From NCBI GenBank assembly GCA_900546265.1, contig URCA01000002.1:110600-174599 (forward strand): a stretch of DNA of 64,000 nt, read 5' to 3'. Made by a program: the position numbers and the translations under genes. The DNA is from an uncultured Oscillospiraceae bacterium (GTDB lineage: Bacteria; Bacillota; Clostridia; Oscillospirales; Acutalibacteraceae). The notes under the pieces are model-generated. The model was not told the origin of the DNA, did not search any database, and saw only the letters and a program-made list of their open reading frames with translations. Below, piece after piece: positions 53,016 through 61,010 of this stretch (positions are counted from its first letter, which is position 1; the number at the start of each line of letters is the position of its first letter).

Positions 53016-53195
53016 ATCGAACGCAGAAAACCGGGGCCTCATCCGGAGAAGCCATTGGACACGGCCATTAACCTCAGAATCGATCGGGAAACGATGGAAC
53101 AGCTTCAATTCTGCATGGACAGGCTGGACATAACCCGTTCCGCCGTTTTGAGGAAAGGCGTTCGCGACTTATACGACAGGCTGAAAAGTCCTTGA
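53016..53195 (+). CDS. Ribbon-helix-helix (CopG/Arc-like) small protein, start codon unusual
   Basis: 59 residues: after a basic Pro-rich leader (ERRKPGPHPEKP) comes a beta strand TAINLRID and two helices (RETMEQLQFCMDRL; TRSAVLRKGVRDLYDRL), the RHH DNA-binding fold. There is no ATG, GTG or TTG in frame before TTG at 53055 inside the domain leader; the first sense codon after the in-frame TGA is CTT, then ATC at 53016, which lies 7 bases after AAAGGGGGG. Either ATC initiates, or one base is wrong in the ATGACTTATC stretch (the ATG at 53009 is out of frame). Probably a transcription factor or antitoxin-like protein; no toxin gene is adjacent. Confidence 0.65.
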   Translation: MERRKPGPHPEKPLDTAINLRIDRETMEQLQFCMDRLDITRSAVLRKGVRDLYDRLKSP

Positions 53196-53258
53196 GGGAG
53201 GCGGCGTGACTACTATACCATACGCCGTCGGTTCTTTCAAGCAGGCCGGCGACATCCG

Positions 53259-53293
53259 AAAACGAGCACAGGCTTTTCGCCTGTGCTCGTTTT
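53259..53293. terminator. Bidirectional terminator between the RHH and phospholipase-like genes
   Basis: AAAACGAGCACAGGC pairs perfectly with GCCTGTGCTCGTTTT around 5 bases; A/T ends on both strands. Confidence 0.92.
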
Positions 53294-53294
53294 G

Positions 53295-54245
53295 TCAGCC
53301 ATCGTACCGACCGGGTAGATCGCTGGAAAAGCCCCGATCCTGGGTGATTTCGATCATCGGCTGTCCGGTGGGCAGAGCGGCGCGGAAGGCGGTGATCATA
53401 TCCTCCGCCTCCGCCGCGGCCAGCTCGTACAAATCGAAGAAGCTGTCCGTACTGGCCAGCGCGGGATCGTCCGGATTGTGCCACGGGCGATGGGCCTCGT
53501 TGGCATAGTCCCAGTCGGAGGTATCCGCCGGGCGCAGCAGGGCGGAGGCGAAATGGGCCCGGCCGCTCACCGCCTCGACCGGGCGCAGGATCCACCGGCG
53601 CCGCAGGCCCGAACGGTCGGTCATCAGGCGCAGCACCCGGCGCATATCCGCCGGCGCCTGGCCGATATGGGCGGGGTCCGCGTCCGCCGTGCCGAACCAG
53701 GCGGCGAACAGCGGGGCGTACAGCCGGCCAATGGCCAGGTTGACCGCCTCCCGCTCCGGGGGCAGCACGGCGGTCAGCTTGAAATCCTGCACCAGGCGGC
53801 CGGTTTCCCGCCGCAGGATAATGGTGTCCAGGGCGCTTTCGATCCGGAAATGATACGTATGGGCGCTCTTGGCGTAGGCCGGCTGTTCCTCAGCGAGCAC
53901 CTCCTGCCAGCAGCGGACATAGGGGTGGGCCGTCCTGTCCAGGGCATAATGGCAGAAAAAGCCCTCCACATAGCTTTGCATCAAAGAGCGCTCCGGTTCC
54001 TCCGTCCGGTTGAGGACGGCACGGAAACCTTCGAAAATGCGGGCGGGGCTCAGCTTATGCATCCGCACGCCCTCGCGCACGTAGCTCTTCCCCGGCTCCC
54101 ACGGCAGGATGCGGTGGAAGAAAAACAAATCGGGGCCCTGGGCGCCGATGAGGCCCGCGTCCCGGTCGGCAACCGGGGCCCCTGCCTGGCGCAGGCGGGA
54201 AAAGACCCGCTGCGCGAATTGATAATGGGTAATCAGAGCCGGCAC
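53295..54245 (-). CDS. Zinc-dependent phospholipase C family protein
   Basis: 316 residues, all-alpha. The conserved metal-binding pattern is present: ITHYQFAQRVF at the start, GAQGPDLFFF, then YVEGFFCHYALDRTAHPYV (HxxxD) and YHFRIESALDT (HxxxE). The family resembles bacterial zinc-dependent phospholipase C, but many members are uncharacterised and intracellular; no signal peptide is seen. Start is GTG at 54245, 6 bases after GGAGGG; the long upstream extension would be translated tandem repeats and is not real. Confidence 0.82.
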   Translation of the reverse strand: MPALITHYQFAQRVFSRLRQAGAPVADRDAGLIGAQGPDLFFFHRILPWEPGKSYVREGVRMHKLSPARIFEGFRAVLNRTEEPERSLMQSYVEGFFCHYALDRTAHPYVRCWQEVLAEEQPAYAKSAHTYHFRIESALDTIILRRETGRLVQDFKLTAVLPPEREAVNLAIGRLYAPLFAAWFGTADADPAHIGQAPADMRRVLRLMTDRSGLRRRWILRPVEAVSGRAHFASALLRPADTSDWDYANEAHRPWHNPDDPALASTDSFFDLYELAAAEAEDMITAFRAALPTGQPMIEITQDRGFSSDLPGRYDG

Positions 54246-54392
54246 GACCAGCCCTCCTTCGTGGTGACAAAATACGGCCGGAAACCTTGAAAAAGCCGGG
54301 TTTTGCGGCATACAAGGCCGCAAAATGCGGGCCACGTCCATGGCCCGCAAGGGAGTTTCCGGGTCGGCGCCATCCGTTGCGGCGCTGAACCC

Positions 54393-54401
54393 AGTATAGC
54401 A
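54393..54401 (-). promoter_or_regulatory. Extended -10 promoter of the phospholipase-like gene
   Basis: Minus strand TGCTATACT (TGn plus TATACT). The -35 region is weak, as tolerated with an extended -10. Confidence 0.5.
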
Positions 54402-54442
54402 CACTTTCCGGCAAAAGGGAGCAATAAACGTGAATTTCCAGC

Positions 54443-54574
54443 GGATTCCTGAAAGGAATACGCTGGATTCCTGAAAGGAATACGCAGGATTCCTGAAAGG
54501 AATACGCAGGATTCCTGAAAGGAATGCGCGGGATTTCTGGAAGGAATGCGCGGGATTTCTGGAAGGAATGCTCA
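54443..54574. repeat. Six tandem copies of a 22-bp palindromic repeat
   Basis: Six units of exactly 22 bp, each built round ATTCCTGAAAGGAAT (copies 1-4) or ATTTCTGGAAGGAAT (copies 5-6), which can form a small hairpin, joined by a CGC-containing linker. The gradient of variants from left to right suggests stepwise duplication. A further partial unit with the same linker lies at 55913-55927, beyond the carboxypeptidase gene. Confidence 0.9.
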
Positions 54575-54802
54575 TGTGCGGTAAAGTAACACACAAGAAT
54601 TTGATAGACAGCAGTCCTTTACTATTCCGTACACTGCTTAAAAAAGTAGAAAAAGGTAGGTTCGTGTGGTATAATGAGATTGATAAAGTAACGGAAATGC
54701 ATTGTTTTATATGTGATTTGTTATATTACCCATTTTGGTTTGAATGGAATATTGCACCTCTTATTTTTGGATAAGGTTGAACACCGGAAGGGATAAAGTA
54801 GC

Positions 54803-55747
54803 ATGAAGAAAAAAGCAAGATACATATTAACAACATTTCTCCTGCTTATGATTATCGGGGGAGTATTCTTTATACCATGGGCTTTGAAGCCCGAAAATCT
54901 TCGGGAAACTAAAAACAAAATAAATTCCATTTTATATAACTTAGAATTTGGAGATAGATCCTATAATGCGAAATCATTGGCAGTTGTAAATCTTTCAGAT
55001 GGTGATATATTCATTTCTAAAAAAGCTAACGAACAGCGGCTCCCTGCCAGTTTAGCAAAATTATTTGTTATTGAATATGCGTCAACAATAGCAAACTTAG
55101 ACGATATAGTTTCAGTAAGCACAGAGGCACTTGCTATGACGAAAGCTGGTTCTTCCGTTGCGAATATACAAGAAAAAGATTACTTTCTTCATAACTTGTT
55201 TGCTGCTATGTTAGTTCCATCTGGGAACGACGCTGCTTATGTAGTTGCCGATTATTGTGGAGGAATTTTATCGTCACAGGCAAACAGTAGTGAAGAGCGT
55301 GTGAGAATATTTATGGAAAAACTTAACGGATATTTACAAGAAAATGGGTACAAAAATACAGTCCTTTATGACCCAAGTGGATTTGATATGAGTGCGCTCA
55401 CAACTGTTTTAGACATTAAAGCAGTCGTTGATAGATTATTAGAAAAAGACTGGTTTAGAGATATTATTTCACAACATTCTTATACGGCAACACTACCGGA
55501 TACAAGCACGCAGACATGGAAAAATACAAATACTTTTCTTGACCCCGAATCCGATTACTATAATAAGAACGTCATAGGAGTAAAGACAGGTTCTCTATCT
55601 GACGATTATAATTTAGTAGTGCTTTATCAACAACACGGGAAAGAATTTTTAATATGTAGTTTGGGTTCTCAATCAAATTCATCACGATATGATGATGTAA
55701 CTTATATTATCAAAACAATAGATGAATCAAACTCTTTAGCTCACTAA
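54803..55747 (+). CDS. D-alanyl-D-alanine carboxypeptidase (S11, penicillin-binding)
   Basis: 314 residues: signal anchor (about 8-28) and a serine DD-peptidase domain with SLAK (SxxK), SGN (SxN, in VPSGNDAAYV) and KTG (VIGVKTGSL). It lacks the C-terminal beta domain of DacA. It trims the terminal D-Ala of wall peptides. Unlike its GC-rich neighbours it is strongly AT-rich with matching codon use, which suggests acquisition; it lies between the repeat array and a stray copy of the same repeat. ATG after GAAGGG; own terminator at 55810-55849. Confidence 0.92.
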   Translation: MKKKARYILTTFLLLMIIGGVFFIPWALKPENLRETKNKINSILYNLEFGDRSYNAKSLAVVNLSDGDIFISKKANEQRLPASLAKLFVIEYASTIANLDDIVSVSTEALAMTKAGSSVANIQEKDYFLHNLFAAMLVPSGNDAAYVVADYCGGILSSQANSSEERVRIFMEKLNGYLQENGYKNTVLYDPSGFDMSALTTVLDIKAVVDRLLEKDWFRDIISQHSYTATLPDTSTQTWKNTNTFLDPESDYYNKNVIGVKTGSLSDDYNLVVLYQQHGKEFLICSLGSQSNSSRYDDVTYIIKTIDESNSLAH

Positions 55748-55809
55748 AAAATATTGGTTCAAAGATATTAGGAATACCAGAATACTATCATTTATTATTA
55801 TCATACATT

Positions 55810-55849
55810 GAGCAGGAAATCTAAAAACATAGGTTTCCTGCTCTTTTTT
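55810..55849 (+). terminator. Terminator of the carboxypeptidase gene
   Basis: GAGCAGGAAA (55810-55819) pairs with TTTCCTGCTC (55834-55843), followed by TTTTTT. Confidence 0.88.
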
Positions 55850-55912
55850 ACCAAAATCGAGGAGCTCTATGGAATTTTTCAACTCTGCCATCGACGTATT
55901 ACAGGGGGCAAA

Positions 55913-55927
55913 TACGCAGGATTCCTA
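55913..55927. repeat. Stray partial copy of the 22-bp repeat
   Basis: ACGCAGGATTCCT here equals the junction of two units in the array at 54443-54574. It marks the right edge of the AT-rich segment, just at the stop of the rluA-family gene. Confidence 0.65.
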
Positions 55928-56803
55928 AAGAGACAGCCCGCGGGCGCGCAGCAGAGACGCCATGTCCTCCGGCAGGGGGCTTTCGAAGCAGAGGGGTTCC
56001 CCGGTGAGGGGATGCTCCACCCGCAACAGGGCGCAGTGCAGGCCGTGGCGGGGCAGCAGGGTCTCGTCCGTCCCATAGACGGTATCGCCAGCCAGAGGAT
56101 GGCCGATATGGGCCATATGCACCCGGATTTGATGGGTACGCCCGGTCTCCAGCCAGAGGCGCACCAGGGTGACGGCCCCATCGGTATCCAGGGCCTGCCA
56201 GTGGGTGACGCTGGCCTTCCCCCCCTCCCCCACCTCCCGGGTGATACAGCTGCCCTCCCGCACCCGGATGGGGGCGTCGACAGTGCCGGAGCCGTGCAGC
56301 TCTCCCAGGACAACGGCCAGGTATTCCTTGTAGGCCTTGCCGGTCAGGGCATAGGCCACATGGGGATTCTTGGCGGCCAGAAGCAGGCCGCTGGTATTGC
56401 GATCCAGGCGGTTGGTCGGGCGGAAGGACAAGGGGGTGCCCTGCCGGGCGTAGTGGGCCACCACGGCGTTGGCCAGGGTGGGCTCCGGCTTGCCGGCGGA
56501 GGGATGGACGGCGAGATAGGGCGGTTTATCCACCACCAGGAGGGCATCGTCCTCAAACACCACGGTCAGGGGGATATCCGCCCCTTCGATGCGCACGGTA
56601 TCCTCCGGCAGGCGGAGGGTCACGGTCTGGCCGGCGCACACCCGGTCGATGGTACGGCGGGGAACGCCGTCCACCGCCATGCCGCCCTCCACCTGCTTGA
56701 GGCGCACCACCATCCGCCAGGACAGGCCGCAGTCCCGGCGGAGAAAATTCTGCAGAGTATCCCCGTCAAAGGCCGGGGGCACGGTATAGGTCAGGCACTG
56801 CAT
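55925..56803 (-). CDS. RluA-family 23S/tRNA pseudouridine synthase
   Basis: 292 residues: an N-terminal S4-like domain (LQNFLRRDCGLSWRMVVRLK, GVPRRTIDRVCAGQTVTL) and the RluA catalytic domain with RLDRNTSGLLL (catalytic Asp), KEYLAVVLGE and ETGRTHQIRVHMAHIGHPLAGD. It isomerises uridines in rRNA or tRNA; the exact site is not evident. ATG at 56803, 8 bases after AAAGGAGG; a longer frame overlaps the next gene. Confidence 0.93.
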   Translation of the reverse strand: MQCLTYTVPPAFDGDTLQNFLRRDCGLSWRMVVRLKQVEGGMAVDGVPRRTIDRVCAGQTVTLRLPEDTVRIEGADIPLTVVFEDDALLVVDKPPYLAVHPSAGKPEPTLANAVVAHYARQGTPLSFRPTNRLDRNTSGLLLAAKNPHVAYALTGKAYKEYLAVVLGELHGSGTVDAPIRVREGSCITREVGEGGKASVTHWQALDTDGAVTLVRLWLETGRTHQIRVHMAHIGHPLAGDTVYGTDETLLPRHGLHCALLRVEHPLTGEPLCFESPLPEDMASLLRARGLSL

Positions 56804-56879
56804 GAGGCGGCCTCCTTTCGAACAATGGGCCTGGACGTGAAAGGCGGGGGATCGGCGTGCGCCGCCGATCCCCCGCGGT

Positions 56880-57413
56880 TTATTCGTCGCCGTCGTCCTC
56901 GCCGCCATCTTCGGCGGCGGCCTCCTCCGCAGAGGGGGCTTCCTCGTCGTCGTCCTCCAGCTCATCCAGGGTGATCTTGCCCCGGCTGAGGAGATACAGC
57001 TTTTCGCTGTACTCATCGATGGTGTTCAGAGAGACATAAATCATGTATTTGAACACTTCCATGTCGATGAGGCTGTCCCGGTAGCTCTGCACCATCCGGA
57101 AAGTCAGGCGGCCCTTTTCAATCCCCAGATCGAAGTTGCCGTTGATGAGAATGTCGTTGATTTTGCAGACGCCCAGGGCGATCTCCTGGATGCGTTCCGG
57201 CTTGACCTTGAAGGGCAGGAAGGAGAGCAGGCGAATGAGATCCCGTTCACCGTCGATGGAAATGGTCAGCTCCATCGGCAGGCCGTCGCCGTGCACCTCG
57301 AAGTGTACGTCGAGATCCTCATCGTTCTGCTGATAGTGGTAGCCGATATCGTCGAGAGATGCGCACAGCATGCTGTAGGCTTGGCGGGCGTTTTGCAGGT
57401 CTTTTTCATCCAT
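56880..57413 (-). CDS. YbjN domain protein
   Basis: 177 residues: a YbjN fold (about 1-145; type-III-chaperone-like alpha/beta, with HGDGLPMELTISIDGERDLI and NGNFDLGIEKGRLTFRM) and a very acidic C-terminal tail (DELEDDDEEAPSAEEAAAED). YbjN proteins are poorly understood and appear to act as chaperone-like partners. It lies 24 bp downstream of the AAA ATPase gene and may work with it. ATG after AAGGAGG. Confidence 0.8.
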   Translation of the reverse strand: MDEKDLQNARQAYSMLCASLDDIGYHYQQNDEDLDVHFEVHGDGLPMELTISIDGERDLIRLLSFLPFKVKPERIQEIALGVCKINDILINGNFDLGIEKGRLTFRMVQSYRDSLIDMEVFKYMIYVSLNTIDEYSEKLYLLSRGKITLDELEDDDEEAPSAEEAAAEDGGEDDGDE

Positions 57414-57437
57414 GGGGATTCCTCCTTATAGACAATA

Positions 57438-59573
57438 TTATTTGGGGGCGTCCAGGACGGCGGTGAAGCCGATGGACGTGCCTTTGGCGTGGAGCAGCTG
57501 CTGGAATTCCTTATCCGCCACGGCACTGCGCAGATCCTCGGGCAGCAGGCGGATGGGTTCGCCGCGATTGAGCTGGTGCCGGACGGAGGCCTTGGCCCAC
57601 ACCCGCTCGTACAGGTTGCGTGCCAGGCGGGCGTTGCTGAAGTTTTTCGCCTTATACTGAGCGTCGCTGACCGAGCCGAAGAAGCTCGCGGCGGCCTCGC
57701 GGAAGGGCTCATCGAAATCAAAGGCCTTGCCCGCCATATTTAAGAAAATGCGGGTAAGCTGCTCCCTCGAATAGTTGGGGAAATGGATTTCGTAGGGCAT
57801 CCGGCCGGCCAGGCCGGGGTTCGCCTTCATGAGAACCTCCATCTCGTCCGGATAGCCGGACATGATGACCACCATTTTGTCCCGGTTATTCTCCATTTCA
57901 GCGATGAGGGTATCGATGGCCTCCTTGCCGTAGTCCCGGCTGTTGTCGTCGCCGGCGTAGAGGGAATAGGATTCGTCGATGAAAAGGACGGATCCGTAGG
58001 CGCTGCGGCAGATTTCGCTGGTTTTGGGGGCGGTTTCGCCCACGTAGCGGCCGCAGAGGCTGCGGCCGGAGACCTCGTAGAAGTTGCCGATTTCGAGGAT
58101 CCCCTTCTCCTTGAGGATCCGACCGACGATCCGGGCAACGGTGGTTTTGCCGGTGCCAGGGCTGCCCACGAAGCGCATGTGCAGGCAGGGCCGTTCCGGG
58201 AAGCGGCCGCTTTCGGCCAATTCCTTCTGGGTCTGCACCTGGGCCACCATTTCGAGAATGCGATCCCGGATATGCTCCATGCCCACCATTTCGTCGAGCT
58301 GGGCGACACCCGATTCCGCGGCCGGCTCCCGGGTGAAGCCGTCGAGATCGGCGGCGGCGATGCGGGTATCGTCCGACTGGGCGGCGGCGTTGGCCAGAAG
58401 CTTGCGGTAAATCATCTCGTTGGCCAGCTTATCGATGGAATCCAGGCCATAGAAGCGGGTGCCGCTTTTTTCCTCGGCCAGGCGCTGCTCAAACAGGGGC
58501 CACGCGTCGTCGGCCAGGGTGAAATGGCAGTCGGCCAGCAGGCGGCGCAGGCACTCCCCGTATTCCTCATTCGAGAAGGGGATGAAGGGCACCGAACGGG
58601 TGAACACCACGTCGGACAGGCCGGCGCGCACCGTCTCCAGCACGTCGGGCTGGATGTAGGGCACCCGGAAGACGAACACGTTGTCCTCCCGGGCTTCGGC
58701 CATCACGCGGAGCATCCGCTGAAATTTGGGATCCCGCACCTTGGGGATCCAGTGGCTGATATCCACGCACAGAACGCCCTTGAAGTGGTTGCGGCTGCGC
58801 AGGAAATCGGCCAGCTTCTGCAGGGGCTCCGCCTCGTCGCCGGCGGGAGGCTCGAGCGACCATTCCATCACCCGTTTTTTGGCGGGGAAGGCGAAGAGGC
58901 CCAGCTCGGCGGTGAGGTCGGCCAGCCGCTCGAGCGCGGTGGTCAGGCCGCAGCCGTCGTTGACGGCGAAGAGATAATGCTGGAACTGGAAGGCGCGGCG
59001 GGCGCCGGTGCGCTGGATCTGCGGCGCGATGGCGTGCAGCTCGGCCGCCAGCTCCTTCAAGGCGGCGGCGCCCACCAGGCCCTGGATGGCATCCAGGGCG
59101 GAGGAAGCGGCGGGGGCGGACTTTTTCGACCGGCGGGCGGGGAGGTTTTCCCCGTCCATGGCCTTTTCGGCGCGTTCCTCCTTTTCCACGGGGATATCGC
59201 TGGCCGCGGCACGTTTGCCCTTTTTCTCCGTTTTCCGGGCAGCCTCCTGCTTTTCGGCGCCGAGCAGGCGGTCGGCCTCCTCGGGCGAGAGGGGCTGCAG
59301 CGAGCAGGTGCAGGCCTTTTCGGCCTCGTCATCGGCCCAGTGCTGCCGCAGGATGCGGTGAATCTCCTGCTCCAGATTATGGGGATCGTCCCCCGGCAGG
59401 GAAACCACCAGGCGGCAGCCGGTATAATTCTTTTTAAGCACGGTGACGGACTTTTCGTCACCGAAGCCGGTGAGCAGGTCGCTCACCAGCACCTCCACGG
59501 GCAGAACGTTCTTTTTGCTTTCCTGCAAGACCCATTTGCCGTCGAAGGTGCATTCTATCAAGCAGCTTGCCAT
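57438..59573 (-). CDS. CbbX/SpoVK-like AAA+ ATPase with degenerate N-terminal AAA half
   Basis: 711 residues. The C-terminal half is a CbbX-type AAA+ module: Walker A GSPGTGKTT (from residue 470), pore-loop region GRSLCGRYVGETAPKT, Walker B VLFIDES (529-535), and the sensor/arginine residues LAGRMPYEIHFP and NARLARNLYERVWA. The N-terminal half (about 175-400) looks like a second AAA fold whose P-loop has decayed (NDGCGLTTAL). A charged Lys/Glu/Ala linker lies at 105-150. Such ATPases remodel protein complexes (Rubisco activase CbbX, spore SpoVK); the client here is unknown, with the YbjN protein as the best candidate partner. ATG after AAAGGA. Confidence 0.88.
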   Translation of the reverse strand: MASCLIECTFDGKWVLQESKKNVLPVEVLVSDLLTGFGDEKSVTVLKKNYTGCRLVVSLPGDDPHNLEQEIHRILRQHWADDEAEKACTCSLQPLSPEEADRLLGAEKQEAARKTEKKGKRAAASDIPVEKEERAEKAMDGENLPARRSKKSAPAASSALDAIQGLVGAAALKELAAELHAIAPQIQRTGARRAFQFQHYLFAVNDGCGLTTALERLADLTAELGLFAFPAKKRVMEWSLEPPAGDEAEPLQKLADFLRSRNHFKGVLCVDISHWIPKVRDPKFQRMLRVMAEAREDNVFVFRVPYIQPDVLETVRAGLSDVVFTRSVPFIPFSNEEYGECLRRLLADCHFTLADDAWPLFEQRLAEEKSGTRFYGLDSIDKLANEMIYRKLLANAAAQSDDTRIAAADLDGFTREPAAESGVAQLDEMVGMEHIRDRILEMVAQVQTQKELAESGRFPERPCLHMRFVGSPGTGKTTVARIVGRILKEKGILEIGNFYEVSGRSLCGRYVGETAPKTSEICRSAYGSVLFIDESYSLYAGDDNSRDYGKEAIDTLIAEMENNRDKMVVIMSGYPDEMEVLMKANPGLAGRMPYEIHFPNYSREQLTRIFLNMAGKAFDFDEPFREAAASFFGSVSDAQYKAKNFSNARLARNLYERVWAKASVRHQLNRGEPIRLLPEDLRSAVADKEFQQLLHAKGTSIGFTAVLDAPK

Positions 59574-59717
59574 AACGATTCGGTTCCTTTCTGAGGGAAA
59601 GCGGCGGCCGGCGGGCGCCGGCTCACATGGGGTGGCTTATGAATGGAAAAGGGGGCTGTTGCGTTGGGAGTTCTTTCTCCTTTCGCAACAACCCCGTTCC
59701 CTTGGCGGCAGGCCCGT

Positions 59718-59742
59718 TTCGCGGGCGAGCAGTGCTCGCCCC
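59718..59742. repeat. REP-like palindrome, copy 2
   Basis: GCGGGCGAGCAGTGCTCGCC forms a hairpin and resembles the copy at 52845-52870. Confidence 0.45.
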
Positions 59743-59803
59743 TACAACCTCCGCCCGATGGGGCGATACAGGCGGGGCGCGTCCGATCGGGCGGGATCGA
59801 CGG

Positions 59804-59847
59804 GGGGCTGCTGCAAAAGGAGCGTATCCTCCTCATGCAGCAGCCCC
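59804..59847 (-). terminator. Probable terminator hairpin of ilvE
   Basis: GGGGCTGCTGCA (59804-59815) pairs with TGCAGCAGCCCC (59836-59847) with an inner AGGAG/CTCCT stem. It lies 13 bp after the stop; the U-run is absent, so efficiency is uncertain. Confidence 0.5.
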
Positions 59848-59860
59848 ATCGGCATGGCGT

Positions 59861-60931
59861 TTATGCAATCGGGACGACCCAGCCGAAGGGATCCGGGACG
59901 CGGCCGTTCTGAATACCGGTGAGGGTATCGTAGAGCCTCTGCGCCACCGCGCCGATCTGGCCGTGGTTGATATGGATCTTTTCGTCGTCCACCTTCAGTT
60001 CGCCGATGGGCGAAATGACCGCCGCGGTGCCGGTGCCAAAGGCCTCCTCCAGCGCGCCGGTGGCGGCGGCTTCACAGACCTCGGCGAGGGCGAGGCGCCG
60101 TTCGGTGACGGTATAGCCCCAGGAACGCAGCAGCTCGATGCAGGACATCCGGGTGATGCCGCCCAGGATGCTGCCCTCAAGGGCCGGGGTGATAATTTCG
60201 CCGTTTATTTTGAAGAAGACGTTCATGGTGCCGACTTCTTCGATGTATTTCCGCTCCACGCCGTCCAGCCAGAGAACCTGGGTATAGCCCTGTTCCTCGG
60301 CCACGGCCTGGGCCTTGAGGGAGGCGGCGTAGTTGCCGGCGGTTTTGGTAAAGCCCATGCCGCCCTTGACAGCGCGGACATACTGGCGCTCCACATAAAT
60401 TTTCACAGGGTTGATCCCTTCGGGATAGTAGGCGCCCACGGGAGAGAGGATGATGATAAACAGCAGATGATGGGCCGGGTGCACGCCCACGTGGGGATCC
60501 ACCGCGATGATGAAGGGGCGGATGTACAGGGCGGTGCCCTCGCCGGAGGGGATCCAATCCTGGTCGATTTCCACCAGCTTTTTTACCGCTTCCACGGCGA
60601 AAGGCTCGTCGATGGGCGGGATGCACAGCCGGTCGTTGGACAGGTTCAGCCGGGCCATGTTCTTATCGGGGCGGAACAGGACCACCTGGCCGTCGGGGGT
60701 GCGGTAGGCCTTCATGCCCTCGAAAACCTCCTGGCCGTAATGCAGGCACATGGCGGCCGGATCCAGGGACAGGGGGCCATAGGGGACGATGCGCGGGTTA
60801 TGCCAGCCCTCGCCCTCGTCGTAATTCATCAGAAACATGTGATCGGTGAAAATGTTGCCGAAGCCCAGCTTGGAGGAGTCGGCCGGCTTCGCCTTAAGCG
60901 TTGCGGCGCGTTCTATCGTGATTTCCTGCAT
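59861..60931 (-). CDS. ilvE: Branched-chain amino acid aminotransferase
   Basis: 356 residues, PLP fold type IV. The PLP lysine lies in GFTKTAGNYAASL, with LHYGQEVFEGMKAYRTPDG (substrate side), EEVGTMNVFF and SILGGITRMSCIEL, which bind the cofactor phosphate. It makes the last step of Leu, Ile and Val synthesis. I chose the ATG at 60931 after AGGAAG; the longer frame crosses the promoter. No T-box or leader peptide is seen in the short leader. Confidence 0.95.
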   Translation of the reverse strand: MQEITIERAATLKAKPADSSKLGFGNIFTDHMFLMNYDEGEGWHNPRIVPYGPLSLDPAAMCLHYGQEVFEGMKAYRTPDGQVVLFRPDKNMARLNLSNDRLCIPPIDEPFAVEAVKKLVEIDQDWIPSGEGTALYIRPFIIAVDPHVGVHPAHHLLFIIILSPVGAYYPEGINPVKIYVERQYVRAVKGGMGFTKTAGNYAASLKAQAVAEEQGYTQVLWLDGVERKYIEEVGTMNVFFKINGEIITPALEGSILGGITRMSCIELLRSWGYTVTERRLALAEVCEAAATGALEEAFGTGTAAVISPIGELKVDDEKIHINHGQIGAVAQRLYDTLTGIQNGRVPDPFGWVVPIA

Positions 60932-60979
60932 AACACATACACTTCCTACCAGTATTCCTTTAAGATAGGGTCTTGCTTT

Positions 60980-61008
60980 ATTATAGTACCCGCCCGCGCA
61001 AATTGCAA
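60980..61008 (-). promoter_or_regulatory. Promoter of ilvE
   Basis: Minus strand TTGCAA (61003-61008), 17-bp spacer, perfect TATAAT (60980-60985), 50 bp before the ilvE start. It begins right at the stop of the MATE gene. Confidence 0.88.
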
Positions 61009-61010
61009 GA

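Larger units (their letters stand above)
54246..54802. other. Intergenic region with paired leader hairpins, tandem repeats and an AT-rich patch
   Basis: 557 bp. From left: leader of the phospholipase-like gene with two adjacent hairpins (54301-54325 and 54327-54348), an extended -10 promoter, the 22-bp tandem repeat array, then AT-rich DNA leading to the carboxypeptidase gene, with a TATAAT near 54670 but no good -35. Confidence 0.5.
59574..59860. other. Intergenic region with two similar large hairpins and a REP-like palindrome
   Basis: 287 bp with no gene. Two related stem-loops, about 59651-59695 (GGGG-x-TGTTGCG ... CGCAACA-x-CCCC) and 59804-59847 (GGGGCTGCTGCA ... TGCAGCAGCCCC), both enclose a GGAG/CTCC inner stem; between them lies GCGGGCGAGCAGTGCTCGCC. 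Confidence 0.55.

Noticed and set aside
54443..54574. CRISPR array
   Set aside because: The 22-bp units are directly adjacent with no spacers, and no cas genes are near.
54568..54774. 68-codon plus-strand frame before the carboxypeptidase gene
   Set aside because: It starts inside the last tandem repeat, has no ribosome site and no recognisable protein features.
60932..61010. T-box or leader-peptide attenuator in front of ilvE
   Set aside because: The leader after the promoter is only about 40 bases; no specifier stem, Leu/Ile/Val codon run or terminator is present.
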